A stretch of 64,000 nucleotides of DNA from DATKNA01 sp963755755 (GTDB lineage Bacteria; Actinomycetota; Actinomycetes; Actinomycetales; Kineosporiaceae): NCBI GenBank assembly GCA_963755755.1, contig CAVWLJ010000010.1, forward strand, positions 868,001 to 932,000, in the 5' to 3' direction. The notes under the pieces are model-generated. The model was not told the DNA's origin and did no database searches. It worked only from the letters and a program-made list of their open reading frames with translations. This document shows positions 37,451 to 47,110 of this stretch, piece after piece. The position numbers were made by a program, and so were the translations under genes. Every line of letters starts with the position of its first letter. Position 1 is the stretch's first letter.

Positions 37451-39098
37451 TCACGACGTGCCGAGGACCTGTTCCAGTCGCTCCAGGCCCTGGGCGCGGT
37501 TGCGGAGGTGAAGGCGCAGCACGGGCCGATCGTGGTCGGCGAGCACCTGGGCGTCGCCGGCCGCCTGGGCGGCGATCAGCTGCCCGAACGTGAACGGCCG
37601 GTCGGGCACGCTCAGATCCTCGGCGCTGTCGGCCGTGATCTGCAGGTAGCTGCCGATCGCGGGCCCGCCCTTGTGGTACTGACCGGTGGAGTGCAGGAAC
37701 CGCGGCCCCCAGCCGAACGTCACCGGGCGCCCGAGGCGGCGGGCGAGCGGTGCGCGGACGCCGGCCAGCGCGGCGTCGTGCTCGCGGTCGAGGTACGCCA
37801 TGACGGCCAGATACCCATGCGGGCCGACGGTAGCCAGCAGAGCCGCGACCGCGTCCTCGAGGGAGCGGGCGTCGCCGAGCAGGCCGGGTGTCCCGCGGAT
37901 CTCGACGACGCCGTCGACGAGGTCGGGCGGACGTCGGCTCGGGCTGCTTGTCGAGCAGGCCCCGGGCGGCCGCCTTGGCGCTCTCGACGTCCGGCTGGTC
38001 GAAGGGATTGATCCCGACGAGCCGGCCGGCGACGGCGACGGCGTACTCCCAGAGCAGGAGCTGCGCACCGAGCGGACCGGCGACGGCGACGCCGTCCGCG
38101 GGCGCCTCCGTCTCCTCGTCGTCCGGCGCGACGAGGTGGACGACGAGGACGTCGTCCGCGCCGCCGGTGACCTCGGGTGCCTGCGGGCCCTCGGTGACGA
38201 CGGGCAGCAGGCCCTTGCCCTCCTTGCCGGTGGACTCGGCGATGAGCTGCTCCGCCCAGTCCCCGAACCCGGGGATGCCCGAGCCCTCGTCGGAGAACAC
38301 GATCTTGTCGCGCAAGGGGGTGGTGCCGCCGAGGGCGGCGCCGAGGACGAGCCCGGGGTTGCCCTCGTCGTCGGCGCTGAGCAGGTCCGAGACCTCCGCG
38401 GCCTCGTCGAGGAGCCGGCTGACGTCGGCACCGGCCAGCCCGCTGGGCACGAGCCCGAACGCCGTCAGCGCGGAGTAGCGGCCGCCGACGTGCGGGTCCG
38501 CGGCGAACACCGCCCGGTAGCCGGCGTCCGCGGCCGTCTTCTCCAGCGGCGACCCGGGGTCGGTCACGACGACGATGCGGCGCGCCGGGTCGATGCCGGC
38601 GTCCCGGAACGCCGCCTCGAACGTGCGGCGCTGGCTGTCGGTCTCCAGCGTGCCGCCGGACTTGCTCGAGACGACGAGCACGGTGCGCTCGAGCCCCTCG
38701 GCCAGCGCGCTGCGCACCTGCTCGGGGTCGGTGCCGTCGAGCACGACGAGCGGGACGCCGGCGGTGCGGGTGATGACCTCCGGCGCGAGCGAGGAGCCGC
38801 CCATGCCCGCGAGCACCACGCGGTCGACGCCCTCGGCGGCCAGTTCCTGCCGCAGGGACTCGATCCGGCCCGGCAGGTCGCGCGAGCCCTCCGCGAGCCC
38901 GACCCACGACAGCCGGATGGACGCCTCGGACCGGGCGGCCTCGCCCCAGAGCGTGGCGTCCTGCCGGCTGATCGCGCTCGCGACCCCGTCGGCGACGAGC
39001 CGAGGCACCTGGGCGGCGACGGCGTCGGCCGCCGCGCCGCCCGCCGCGACCTCGAGCACCGACCCCGAGGTCCAGCCGGTCGTGGCGTCCGACGTCAC
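37451..39098 (-). CDS. pgi: Glucose-6-phosphate isomerase (frameshifted)
   Basis: Interconverts glucose 6-phosphate and fructose 6-phosphate. The GTG at 39098 overlaps the tal stop. SIS-domain motifs include VVLAGMGGSSLAPEVI (~residue 90), VVSSKSGGTLETDSQRR (~132) and FSDEGSGIPGFGDWAEQLIAE-like sequence (~270). One extra base near 37927 divides the last third; the other frame carries VDGVVEIRGTPGLLGDA and GWGPRFLHSTGQYHKGGP. Total length is about 549 residues. This is the divergent actinobacterial form that lies inside the pentose-phosphate operon, between tal and zwf. Confidence 0.9.
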
Positions 39099-40226
39099 TG
39101 CTCGGCCCCCTCGGCGTGCGCCTTCGCGCGGTCGAGCTCGTCGGTGACGGTCTGGAGGAGCTCGGCCCAGGACTTGTCGAACTTGTCGACGCCCTCGCGC
39201 TCGAGCAGCTCGGTGACCTCGGTGTAGGAGACCCCGAGCCGCTCGAGCCGGTCGAGCACGTCCTTCGCCTCGTCGTAGCGCCCGCGGATGCTCTCGCCGG
39301 TGATCTCGCCGTGGTCCGCGACCGCGTCGAGCGTCTTGCTCGGCATCGTGTTCGACGGTGTCCGGCGCGATGAGCTCGGTGACGTACATGGTGTCGGGGT
39401 AGGCCGGGTCCTTGACGCCGGTCGAGGCCCACAGCGGGCGCTGGACCCGCGCACCGGCGTCCACCAGCGTCCGCCACCGCTGGCTGCTGATGACCTCCTC
39501 GTACGCCTGGTAGGCCAGGCGCGCGTTGGCGATGCCCGCCTTGCCGCGCAACTCCTTGGCCTCGTCGCTGCCCATGGCGTCGAGCCGCTTGTCGATCTCC
39601 GTGTCGACGCGGGAGACGAAGAAGGAGGCGACGGACGCGATGGTGGAGATGTCCGTGCCCTTCTCGCGGGCCTGCTCCAGGCCGGTGAGGAAGGCGTTCA
39701 TGACGGCCCGGTAGCGCTCGAGGCTGAAGATCAGCGTGACGTTGATGCTGATCCCCTCGCTGATCGCCTGCGTGATGGCGGGCAGCCCCTCGACCGTGGC
39801 CGGGATCTTGACCATCGCGTTCGGGCGGTCGACGGTCGACCACAGCGAGCGCGCCGCCTCGATCGTCCGTCCGGTGTCGCGCGCCAGCCGCGGGTCGACC
39901 TCGATCGAGACCCGGCCGTCGACGTGGTTCGTGGCGTCGTAGACCGGGCGGAAGACGTCGCAGCCGCTCCGGACGTCGTCCGTCGTGATCTCGAAGACCG
40001 TCGTGTCGACGTCCGCGCCGCGCGCGGCGAGTCCGCGCACCTGGTCCTCGTAGCGGTCGCCCTTGGCCAGCGCGCTGGCGAAGATCGTCGGGTTCGTCGT
40101 GACGCCGACGATGTGGCGTTCGTCGATGAGCTTCTGCAGCTCACCGCCGGCCAGCAGTTCGCGGGACAGGTCGTCGAGCCAGATGGAGACCCCGAACTCG
40201 GAGAGCCGGGCGAGTGCGTCGGTCAT
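39095..40226 (-). CDS. tal: Transaldolase (frameshifted)
   Basis: Non-oxidative pentose-phosphate enzyme, transferring a dihydroxyacetone unit through a Schiff base. The start at 40226 (MTDALARLSEFGVSIWLDDL) is preceded by AAAGGTTG. VTTNPTIFASAL (~residue 38) and the lysine-bearing AMVKIPATVEGLPAI (~135) are diagnostic, as is the strand SINVTLIFSLERY. One extra base near 39351 shifts the C-terminal 80 residues; the true continuation NTMPSKTLDAVADHGEI is in the other frame. The rejoined length is about 376 residues, as usual for this class. It sits 39 bases after tkt. Confidence 0.94.
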
Positions 40227-40265
40227 GATGCTCAACCTTTCTTGCTGCGGAATCATCAGGGGGAA

Positions 40266-42398
40266 TCAGGCCCCGCCGGCGGCGGAGAGGCTCTCCTTGG
40301 CGGCGGCCACGACATGCTCCTTGGTGAAGCCGAACTCCTCGTAGAGCTTCTGGTAGTCCGCGGAGGCCCCGAAGTGCTCGAGGGAGACGCAGCGGCCGGC
40401 GTCCCCGACGATCTCGCGCCAACCCTGCGCCACGCCCGCCTCGACCGAGACCCGGGCGCGGACCGAGGGCGGGAAGACGGAGTCGCGGTACGCCTGGTCC
40501 TGCGCGAAGAACCACTCCCAGCACGGCATCGACACCACGCGGGTGGGGATGCCCTCGCCCTGCAGCACCTCGCGGGCGGCGACGGCGATCTGCACCTCCG
40601 AGCCGGTCGCGACGAGGATCACCTGCGGCTCGCCGCCGTCCGCCTCCTGCAGGACGTAGGCGCCCTTGGCGACGCCGTCGGCCGGGGCGAAGCCGCCGGC
40701 GGGGGAGCGGTCGAACGTGGGCAGGTTCTGACGGCTGAGAGGCAGAGCCCGGCGGGCGGTCGGTGTGCTCGAGCATCGGTCCGCCAGGCCCAGGCCGTCT
40801 CGTTGGCGTCCGCGGGGCGGACGACGTCGAGGTTCGGGATGGCCCGCAGCGCCGCGAGGTGCTCGACCGGCTGGTGCGTCGGGCCGTCCTCGCCGAGGCC
40901 GATGGAGTCGTGCGTCCAGACGTAGGTGACGGGCAGCTTCTGGATGGCGGCGAGCCGGACGGCGGGCCGCATGTAGTCGCTGAACACCAGGAACGTGCCG
41001 CCGTAGACCCGCAGCCCGCCGTGCAGCGCGATGCCGTTCATGATCGAGCCCATGGCGTGCTCGCGGATGCCGAAGTGCAGGATGCGCCCGTAGGGGTTGC
41101 CCTGGCCCCACAGCTTCGTGTCGATCGTGGTCGGCAGGAACGAGGGCTCGCCCTCCATCGTCGTGTTGTTGCTCTCGGCGAGGTCGGCCGAGCCGCCCCA
41201 CAGCTCGGGCAGCACGTCCTTGAGCGCGTTGAGCACGTCGCTGCTCGCCTTGCGGCTCGCCACGGCCTTGCCCGCCTCGAAGGTCGGCAGCTTGTCCTGC
41301 CACCCTGCCGGGAGCCGCCGCTCGCGCAGCCGGTCCCAGAGCTCGAACCGGTCCGGGTTGTCGGCCTTCCACTTGGCGAAGCGCTCGTCCCACTCGGCGT
41401 GCAGCTGCCGCCCCCGCTCGACGACCTCGCGGGCCCGGGCGAGGGCCTGCTCGTCGACCTCGAAGTGCTGGTCGGGGTCGAAGCCGAGCACCTGCTTGGT
41501 GGCTTGCGGACCTCCTCCTCGCCGAGCGCCGAGCCGTGCGCCTTGCCGGTGTTCTGCGCGTTCGGCGCCGGCCAGGCCAGGATCGGTCTTGAGGACGATC
41601 AGGGACGGGCGGCGACGTCTCGTCCCGCGCGGCGACGAGCGCGTCGTAGAGGCGCCTGGACGTCCTCGGTGTACTTCCCGTCCTTGCCGGCCGTCGGGCC
41701 CTCGCCGCCCGTCCAGTCGACGGTCTGCACGTGCCAGCCGTAGGCCTCGTACCGCTTCGCCGTGTCCTCGCCGAGGGCGATCGGCGGTGTCGTCCTCGAT
41801 GGAGATGCGGTTCTGGTCGTAGATCACGACGAGGTTGCCGAGCTGCTGGACGCCGGCGAGCGAGGACGCCTCGCTCGTGACGCCCTCCTCGATGTCACCG
41901 TCCGAGGCGATCACCCAGACGGTGTGGTCGAAGACGCCCTGCCCGGGCGCGGCGTCGGGGTCGAGCAGGCCGCGCTCGCGGCGGGCGGACATCGCCATGC
42001 CCACCGCGTTGGCGAGGCCCTGGCCGAGCGGGCCGGTGGTGACCTCGATCCCGTCGGTGTGCTCGACCTCGGGGTGCCCGGGGGTCAGCGATCCCCACTT
42101 GCGGTACTGCTTGAGCTGCTCCAGCGGCAGGTCGTAGCCGGACAGGTAGAGCTGGACGTACTGCGTCAGGCTGGTGTGCCCGCAGGAGAGGACGAAGCGG
42201 TCGCGCCCCGGCCAGCGGGAGTCCGACGGATCGAGGCGCATCAGCTTGTGGTAGAGGAGGTAGGCCACCGGGGCCAGGCTCATCGCCGTCCCCGGGTGTC
42301 CGCTGCCCGCCGCCTGGACGGCGTCCATCGCGAGCACGCGAGCGTTGTCGACCGCCCGGCGGTCGAGGTCGGTCCAGTCCAAGGCGGGTTTCGGTCAC
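40266..42398 (-). CDS. tkt: Transketolase (heavily frameshifted)
   Basis: Thiamine-diphosphate enzyme of the pentose-phosphate pathway. The best start is the GTG at 42398 (MTETRL), joined to DWTDLDRRAVDNARVLAMDA after deleting one base near 42381. The cofactor motif SDGDIEEGVTSEASSLAG and YDQNRISIEDDTA are intact. Between about 41782 and 41502 at least five extra bases scramble the middle, then KQVLGFDPDQ returns in frame. Two more, near 40775 and 40750, precede SRQNLPTFDRSPAGGF. The C-terminal domain is clear. About eight errors in one essential gene argue for poor local read quality. Corrected length is about 700 residues. Confidence 0.94.
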
Positions 42399-42780
42399 GG
42401 AATCCTCGCGTCCTCTCGTCGACGACGGACGGGCCGGTCAGGGACCTCGACGCCGTCCGGTACAGGCGGTCTTACCTGCGGTACGGCAGCCTGTTCCCCC
42501 TGCCGCGACAGACCATGCCAGGCCTGAGGTAGGGCAGCGCGACACCAGCCCCGATTCCGTGATCCGAGCCTATCCTTCCCGCAGATGAACGCCTCTTCGA
42601 CCGGCCCCTGACCGTCCGGTGGAGGCCACGCCGATCGTCGTGCCGGTACCGGGTGCCTCGCCGGGGCGTCGACGCCCGCGGGCGTACAAGCAACTGCTGG
42701 TGCCCTGGTGCCTCGGCCAGGCGCGGACTGCCCCGGGCGTACAGTTGGCGCCGTTCCCCGCCGTCGTACCCGAGGACGCC
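42399..42780. other. Intergenic region between tkt and ctaB
   Basis: A 382-base gap between divergent tkt and ctaB. It must hold both promoters, but I see no strong -35/-10 pair; TACAGT at 42740-42745 is a possible ctaB -10 with a TSS near 42752. The ctaB frame is open upstream to 42619, yet that stretch lacks similarity to the family and is not included. No RNA gene or repeat is evident. Confidence 0.45.
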
Positions 42781-43725
42781 GTGACCACCGTCGACCCGCG
42801 ACCTGGTGCCGCCGCGCGCCCGGCCCCGTCTCCTCGCGACGTGCCGGCCCGGCGCAGGGTCGCCGCCTTCGTGGCGCTGACCAAGCCGCGGATCATCGAG
42901 CTCCTGCTCGTCACCACGGTGCCGACGATGATCTTCGCGGCCCGCGGGCTGCCGCCGCTGGGCCTGGTCGTGTGGACCCTCCTCGGCGGCACCCTCGCGG
43001 CGGCGAGCGCCAACACGCTGAACTGCTACCTCGACCGCGACATCGACGTCCTCATGCACCGGACGGAGCGGCGTCCGCTCGTCACGGGCGAGGTGACGCC
43101 GCGGGCGGCGCTGGTGTTCGGGCTGGCGCTCGGTGTGGCCGCGGTCGGGCTGCTGGGCGCCCTGGTCAACGTGCTCTCCGCCGTGCTGGCGCTGGCCGCG
43201 ATCCTCTTCTACGTCGTGGTCTACACGATGATCCTCAAGCGCCGGACGCCGCAGAACATCGTCTGGGGCGGCGCCGCCGGCTGCATGCCCGTGCTCATCG
43301 GCTGGTCCGCGGTGACGGACTCGCTGTCGTGGGCCGCGGTCGTGCTCTTCGGCGTGATCTTCCTCTGGACGCCGCCGCACTACTGGCCGCTGTCGTTGAA
43401 GTTCCGCGAGGACTACAGCCGCGCCGGTGTGCCGATGCTCCCCGTGGTCGCGTCCGCGACGGTGGTCTCGCGCCGCATCCTCGTCTACGCCTGGGCCACC
43501 GCGCTGTGGTCGCTGCTGCTGATCCCGCTCGGCGGCGCGGGCCCCGTCTACGCCGTCGCCGCCCTCGGCACCGGCGCCTGGCTCGTCGTCGAGGCGCACC
43601 TGCTGCTGCGCCGCGCGCGGGCCGGCGTCCGCAAGCTCGCGCCGATGCGGCTGTTCCACCTGTCGATCACGTATCTGACCGTGCTGTTCGTCGCCGTCGC
43701 CGTGGATCCGTTCATCCACTTCTGA
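42781..43725 (+). CDS. ctaB: Protoheme IX farnesyltransferase (heme O synthase)
   Basis: Membrane prenyltransferase that makes heme O for cytochrome c oxidase. The GTG at 42781 gives 314 residues, the family's usual size. About nine hydrophobic segments are present. The prenyl-diphosphate motifs are NCYLDRDIDVLMHRT (~residues 80-94, N-x2-D-x3-D type) and YTMILKRRTPQNIVWGG (~149-165), with LTKPRIIELLLVTT near the N-terminus. It faces ctaA, with which it forms the two-step heme A pathway. The tkt-ctaB divergence is conserved in mycobacteria. Confidence 0.95.
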   Translation: MTTVDPRPGAAARPAPSPRDVPARRRVAAFVALTKPRIIELLLVTTVPTMIFAARGLPPLGLVVWTLLGGTLAAASANTLNCYLDRDIDVLMHRTERRPLVTGEVTPRAALVFGLALGVAAVGLLGALVNVLSAVLALAAILFYVVVYTMILKRRTPQNIVWGGAAGCMPVLIGWSAVTDSLSWAAVVLFGVIFLWTPPHYWPLSLKFREDYSRAGVPMLPVVASATVVSRRILVYAWATALWSLLLIPLGGAGPVYAVAALGTGAWLVVEAHLLLRRARAGVRKLAPMRLFHLSITYLTVLFVAVAVDPFIHF

Positions 43726-43747
43726 TCCGGGCGCGTGGCCGCCGTGG

Positions 43748-44758
43748 TCAGGCGGCGGTGGTCGCGACCGAGGTCGTGCGGGCGGCGACCAGGGCGTGCC
43801 ACGGCGTCCCCGTGACGGCGACGACCGCGCCCGTCACGGTCAGCGTCAGCAGGCTCGCCCCGAGCATGTGCGCCGCGACCAGCGCTCCCGGCAGCCCGGT
43901 GAAGTACTGGGTGTATCCGATCGCGCCCTGCAGAAGCGTGACGACGAGCAGCCAACGGGCCCAGGTCCGGGCGCGCGGCGCGGCGTCGGCCAGCCGCAGG
44001 ACGACGATCAGCGCGAGCACCAGCCCGACGAACAGCCAGACGGCGTCGGCGTGCAGCCACGCGACCGTCCGCGGGTCGAAGCCGAACCGCGACGGCTTGG
44101 CGGCGTCCCCCGAGTGCGGCCCCGACCCGGTGACGACGGTGCCGAGCGCGAGGACGACGGCCGCCACCACCGCGAGCGCGCCCACCACGGCCCGGACCTC
44201 GACCCGGGCGGACGCCGGTGCCGCGGGCCGGGCCAGCGCCAGCAGGAGCACCGTCGAGGCCGCGACCAGCACCATCGAGACGAGGAAGTGCGCGGCGACC
44301 GCTGCGGGCGCGAGATCGGTCAGCACGGTGATGCCGCCGACGACGGCCTGCAGCATCACGCCGAGCACGGGGATCGCGGCGAACGCCAGCAGCCGCTTCG
44401 GCGCCCCGGTGCGGACCACCCAGGCGGTCACGCAGACGACGACGGCGACCGCGGCGGCCCCCACGGCGAAGGTGAGCATGCGGTTGCCGAACTCGATGTC
44501 CTTGTGCCAGCCCTGCGCCTGCTGCACCACCGGGGTGTACGAGCCGGGCACGCACTGGGGCCAGGTGGGGCAGCCGAGACCGGAGCCGGTCAGCCGCACG
44601 ACGCCGCCCGTGACGACGATGAGCACCTGGGCGACGAGGTTGACGACCAGCACCGGCGTCAGCAGCCGGGCGAGGACGCCGAGCACGGCGTCGAGGGGAC
44701 GCACCGGCGCCGGCGCGGCCGCAGCGGAGGCGGTGGAGGGCGTCGGCGGTGCGGTCAC
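43748..44758 (-). CDS. ctaA: Heme A synthase (COX15/CtaA)
   Basis: Oxidises heme O to heme A. It is 336 residues with about eight transmembrane helices. Conserved motifs: GSGLGCPTWPQCVPG (~residues 58-72) with its cysteine pair, HKDIEFGNRML (~85), AAHFLVSMV (~155), LHADAVWLF (~232) and VAAHMLGAS (~290), supplying heme-ligand histidines. The N-terminal 20 residues are Ala/Pro-rich and cytoplasmic. It is convergent with ctaB, 22 bases apart. Confidence 0.95.
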   Translation of the reverse strand: MTAPPTPSTASAAAAPAPVRPLDAVLGVLARLLTPVLVVNLVAQVLIVVTGGVVRLTGSGLGCPTWPQCVPGSYTPVVQQAQGWHKDIEFGNRMLTFAVGAAAVAVVVCVTAWVVRTGAPKRLLAFAAIPVLGVMLQAVVGGITVLTDLAPAAVAAHFLVSMVLVAASTVLLLALARPAAPASARVEVRAVVGALAVVAAVVLALGTVVTGSGPHSGDAAKPSRFGFDPRTVAWLHADAVWLFVGLVLALIVVLRLADAAPRARTWARWLLVVTLLQGAIGYTQYFTGLPGALVAAHMLGASLLTLTVTGAVVAVTGTPWHALVAARTTSVATTAA

Positions 44759-44808
44759 GGCTCCAGCGTAGGAGGAGGCCCGGCTCGGGGCGCGGGTGGC
44801 GTCCGGCG

Positions 44809-45625
44809 TCAGGTCTTGATCACACCGCGCAGCAGGCTGTCGCCGGAGTGCTTGGGGTTCCCCGGCTGCTGCAGCGAGATGTCCACGATCGGGTACGTCG
44901 AGACGTCCACACCGTCAGGGATGGCGAACTGACCGGTCGACCCGTCGAGGATGCCCAGCGACACCATCTTCTTGATGCCGTTGTCGATGAGCCAGACCTC
45001 GTAGAAGTGGCCCGGTGTCGGCTCCAGCTTCGAGACGTCGACCACCAGCCGATTGCCGGACGCGGTTCGCACCACCTCGGCCGAACCGGTCGCGTCCGTG
45101 ACCTCGGGCTGCAGGTTCTTCAGGTCGACCTGGGACACGATCTGCTGGTTGCCGGGTCCCTGTGCGGCGGGCGGCGGCTGCGTCGAACAGGCGCGAACCC
45201 ACCACGCCCCCGACAGCACCGACGACGAGGGCGGCCGCCGCGACCCCGATCAGCATCCGGACGCCGGGACCCGGGCGGCGACGTCGCCGGGCGGCGAGAT
45301 CATCCGCCACCCCGCGACGCGGGGCCGGCGGGGGTGGCGCCTGCGTCGTCGGAGCGGTCGGCTGCGCCGCCGCCGCGGCCCGTACCTCGTCGGGGCGTGG
45401 TGCGGCGCGGACGCCGGTCGCCGCCGCGATGCCCTGCCAGACCCGGTCCGGGGGCGCGACGGCGGGGCCGGCGGCAACGTCCACCCGGACGGCGGAGACC
45501 ACCTCGCGGAGCTGCTCGACGTCCGCGCGGCACTGGTCGCACTCGCGGAGGTGCTCGGCGTCGGCGGCCGGCGGCCGCTCGCCGAGGGCGACGAGCGCGA
45601 GCACGTCGGGATCAGAGTGCTGCAC
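44809..45625 (-). CDS. RskA-like zinc anti-sigma factor (frameshifted)
   Basis: Membrane anti-sigma factor expected to hold the adjacent ECF sigma factor. The N-terminal zinc anti-sigma motif is HLRECDQC (H-x3-C-x2-C, ~residues 25-32). A single transmembrane helix (MLIGVAAAALVVGAVGGVVG, ~125-144) follows an Ala/Pro-rich linker. One extra base near 45190 shifts the extracellular domain into another frame: VVDVSKLEPTPGHFYEVWLI and GVDVSTYPIVDISLQ, typical of RskA C-terminal domains. The corrected protein is about 270 residues. Its start overlaps the end of the sigma gene by 14 bases. Confidence 0.88.
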
Positions 45626-46232
45626 CGTCCACCTCCAATCGGGTCCGGAGCCGGACCAGGGTCCGGCGGATGTGACTCTTGACCGTGCCGAGCGGCAGGC
45701 CGGTGTGCTGCGAGATCTGCTCGTGGGTCATGTCGTGGAAGAACGCCAGCTCCATGATGCCGCGCTGCGGCTCGCCGATCCGTGCCAGCTCGTCCAGCAG
45801 GACGACGCGGTCCTCGGCGTGCGGGTCGAACGCGGTCGACGCCGGTGCGGCCTCGACGACGCCGAGCGCGGCCACCCGGGCGCGCTCGTCGCGCTGCCGC
45901 CGGGCGAAGGCGTCGGCGATGCGGTGCCGGGTGATCCCGACCAGCCACGCCGGGAGCGGCCCGTCCGCCGGGCGGTACCCGGCACGGCCGGTCCAGGCCG
46001 AGACGAAGACCTGCTGGGTCACGTCCTCGGCGTCGGTGGACGAGCCCAGCGACCGGGTGGCGATGCCGTGCACCAGGCCGGCCCACCGCTCGTACGCCCA
46101 CGCGAGCGCTCGTTCGTCGCCGGCGGCGAACAGCCGGCCGACGTCGCCGTCGTCCGGCTCCCGGTGGTCGGCGATCCCGCCGCTCACCGCATGCTCCACC
46201 GCCACCTCCGCGCGCCCTCGAGCGGTCTCCAT
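45612..46232 (-). CDS. ECF sigma factor, SigK-like
   Basis: Extracytoplasmic-function RNA polymerase sigma factor. The start at 46232 (METARGRAEVAV) gives 206 residues; a longer in-frame form to 46319 would overlap the sortase stop and is less likely. Region 2 includes ERWAGLVHGIATRSLGS and DAEDVTQQVFVSAW (~residues 60-75). Region 4 is MTHEQISQHTGLPLGTVKSH (~173-192). The partner anti-sigma gene overlaps its 3' end, as in mycobacterial sigK-rskA. An ECF-type promoter motif lies upstream at 46277-46302, hinting at autoregulation. Confidence 0.9.
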   Translation of the reverse strand: METARGRAEVAVEHAVSGGIADHREPDDGDVGRLFAAGDERALAWAYERWAGLVHGIATRSLGSSTDAEDVTQQVFVSAWTGRAGYRPADGPLPAWLVGITRHRIADAFARRQRDERARVAALGVVEAAPASTAFDPHAEDRVVLLDELARIGEPQRGIMELAFFHDMTHEQISQHTGLPLGTVKSHIRRTLVRLRTRLEVDGAAL

Positions 46233-46276
46233 CGACCGGGCGGGACCGCCGACCACCCTAGACCTGCCGCTGGCAT

Positions 46277-46302
46277 GACGAGGATCTGCGCCCGGGAGTT
46301 CC
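46277..46302 (-). promoter_or_regulatory. ECF-type promoter upstream of the sigma gene
   Basis: Read on the minus strand: GGAAC (46302-46298), 17 bases, CGTC (46280-46277). This is the common ECF -35/-10 pattern. It lies 45 bases ahead of the sigma-factor start and would give a transcript starting near 46270. It may mark autoregulation or control by another ECF sigma factor. Confidence 0.4.
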
Positions 46303-46315
46303 CACCATCCGGCGA

Positions 46316-46990
46316 TCATGGCGAGCCGGCCACGGGGACGGCGACGACGACCAGGTTGTCGCGGTAGCTGGAGAGCTCGGGGATGAACGGCCCGCCGCAG
46401 GTGATGATCACGAGCCGGGGCGCGCCGTCCCGGGCGAACAGCTCCTCGACGGGCAGGCGCTGCTTGACGATCGTCTGCTTGCCCACGACCCGGTACAGCA
46501 GGTTCCGGCGGGCGACGGTGACGGTGATGCGGTCACCGACGTCGATCCCACGCAGGAGGAACAGCGCGCCCGCGCCCTGCTGCCTGGTGTCCACGTGTCC
46601 GGCGATCACCGCGGCGCCGGCCGGGTCGCCGGGCGCGGGCCCGTACCGGTACCAGCCGACCTGCCGCACCTCGCGGGGGATGGCCATGAACCCCCGGGCG
46701 TCGACGCCGACGGGCGCGATCGTCGCGTCGATGCCGACGGCGGGGACCTGGATCCGGGTCGGAGCCGGAGTCGAGGAGTCGGACGGTGGGGTGGCGGGCC
46801 GGGCGGTCAGCGTCGGGAGCTTCTCGTTGCCCGCCGCGCGGGTGGGTGTCGCGCTCGCAGTCGGTGCCGGGACGCCGACACTCGCCACCGGCAGGCCGGC
46901 GTCCGGCGCGGGCCGGGTGGCGAACCAGACCGTGGGGACGCCGACGGCGACGACGGCACACGCCACGAGCACGAGCAGCCAGCGACGCAC
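46316..46990 (-). CDS. Class F sortase
   Basis: Cysteine transpeptidase that would anchor proteins to the cell wall or join surface proteins. The GTG at 46990 is chosen because GAGGAGGG lies six bases upstream; the earlier GTG at 47008 has no such site. It is 224 residues. An N-terminal signal anchor (WLLVLVACAVVAVGVPTVWF) is followed by a Pro/Thr-rich stalk and the sortase domain. The catalytic triad is seen as His in VIAGHVDTR, Cys in LVIITCGG and Arg in LSSYRDNLVV. It sits between the ECF sigma gene and a DUF4397 gene on the same strand. Confidence 0.9.
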   Translation of the reverse strand: MRRWLLVLVACAVVAVGVPTVWFATRPAPDAGLPVASVGVPAPTASATPTRAAGNEKLPTLTARPATPPSDSSTPAPTRIQVPAVGIDATIAPVGVDARGFMAIPREVRQVGWYRYGPAPGDPAGAAVIAGHVDTRQQGAGALFLLRGIDVGDRITVTVARRNLLYRVVGKQTIVKQRLPVEELFARDGAPRLVIITCGGPFIPELSSYRDNLVVVAVPVAGSP

Positions 46991-47006
46991 GGACGACCCT
47001 CCTCGC

Positions 47007-47054
47007 ACCAGCGGACGGACCAGCGGACGGACCAGCGGACGGACCAGCGGACGG
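47007..47054. repeat. Four tandem 12-base repeats upstream of sortase
   Basis: The unit ACCAGCGGACGG occurs four times without change, 47007-47054, in the gap between the sortase and DUF4397 genes. Twelve bases keep any reading frame. The array lies just upstream of the sortase ribosome-binding site, so copy-number change could alter expression. It is likely a slippage product. Confidence 0.9.
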
Positions 47055-47110
47055 ACCAGGAGCCGGACGAGGTCCCGGGCCCGGCGCAGAACCGGGCCCG
47101 GGACCGCCGG

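Noticed and set aside
34824..40256. 1810-codon minus-strand frame read as one protein
   Set aside because: It merges tal, pgi, zwf and opcA because frameshifts remove internal stops; the real genes are annotated separately.
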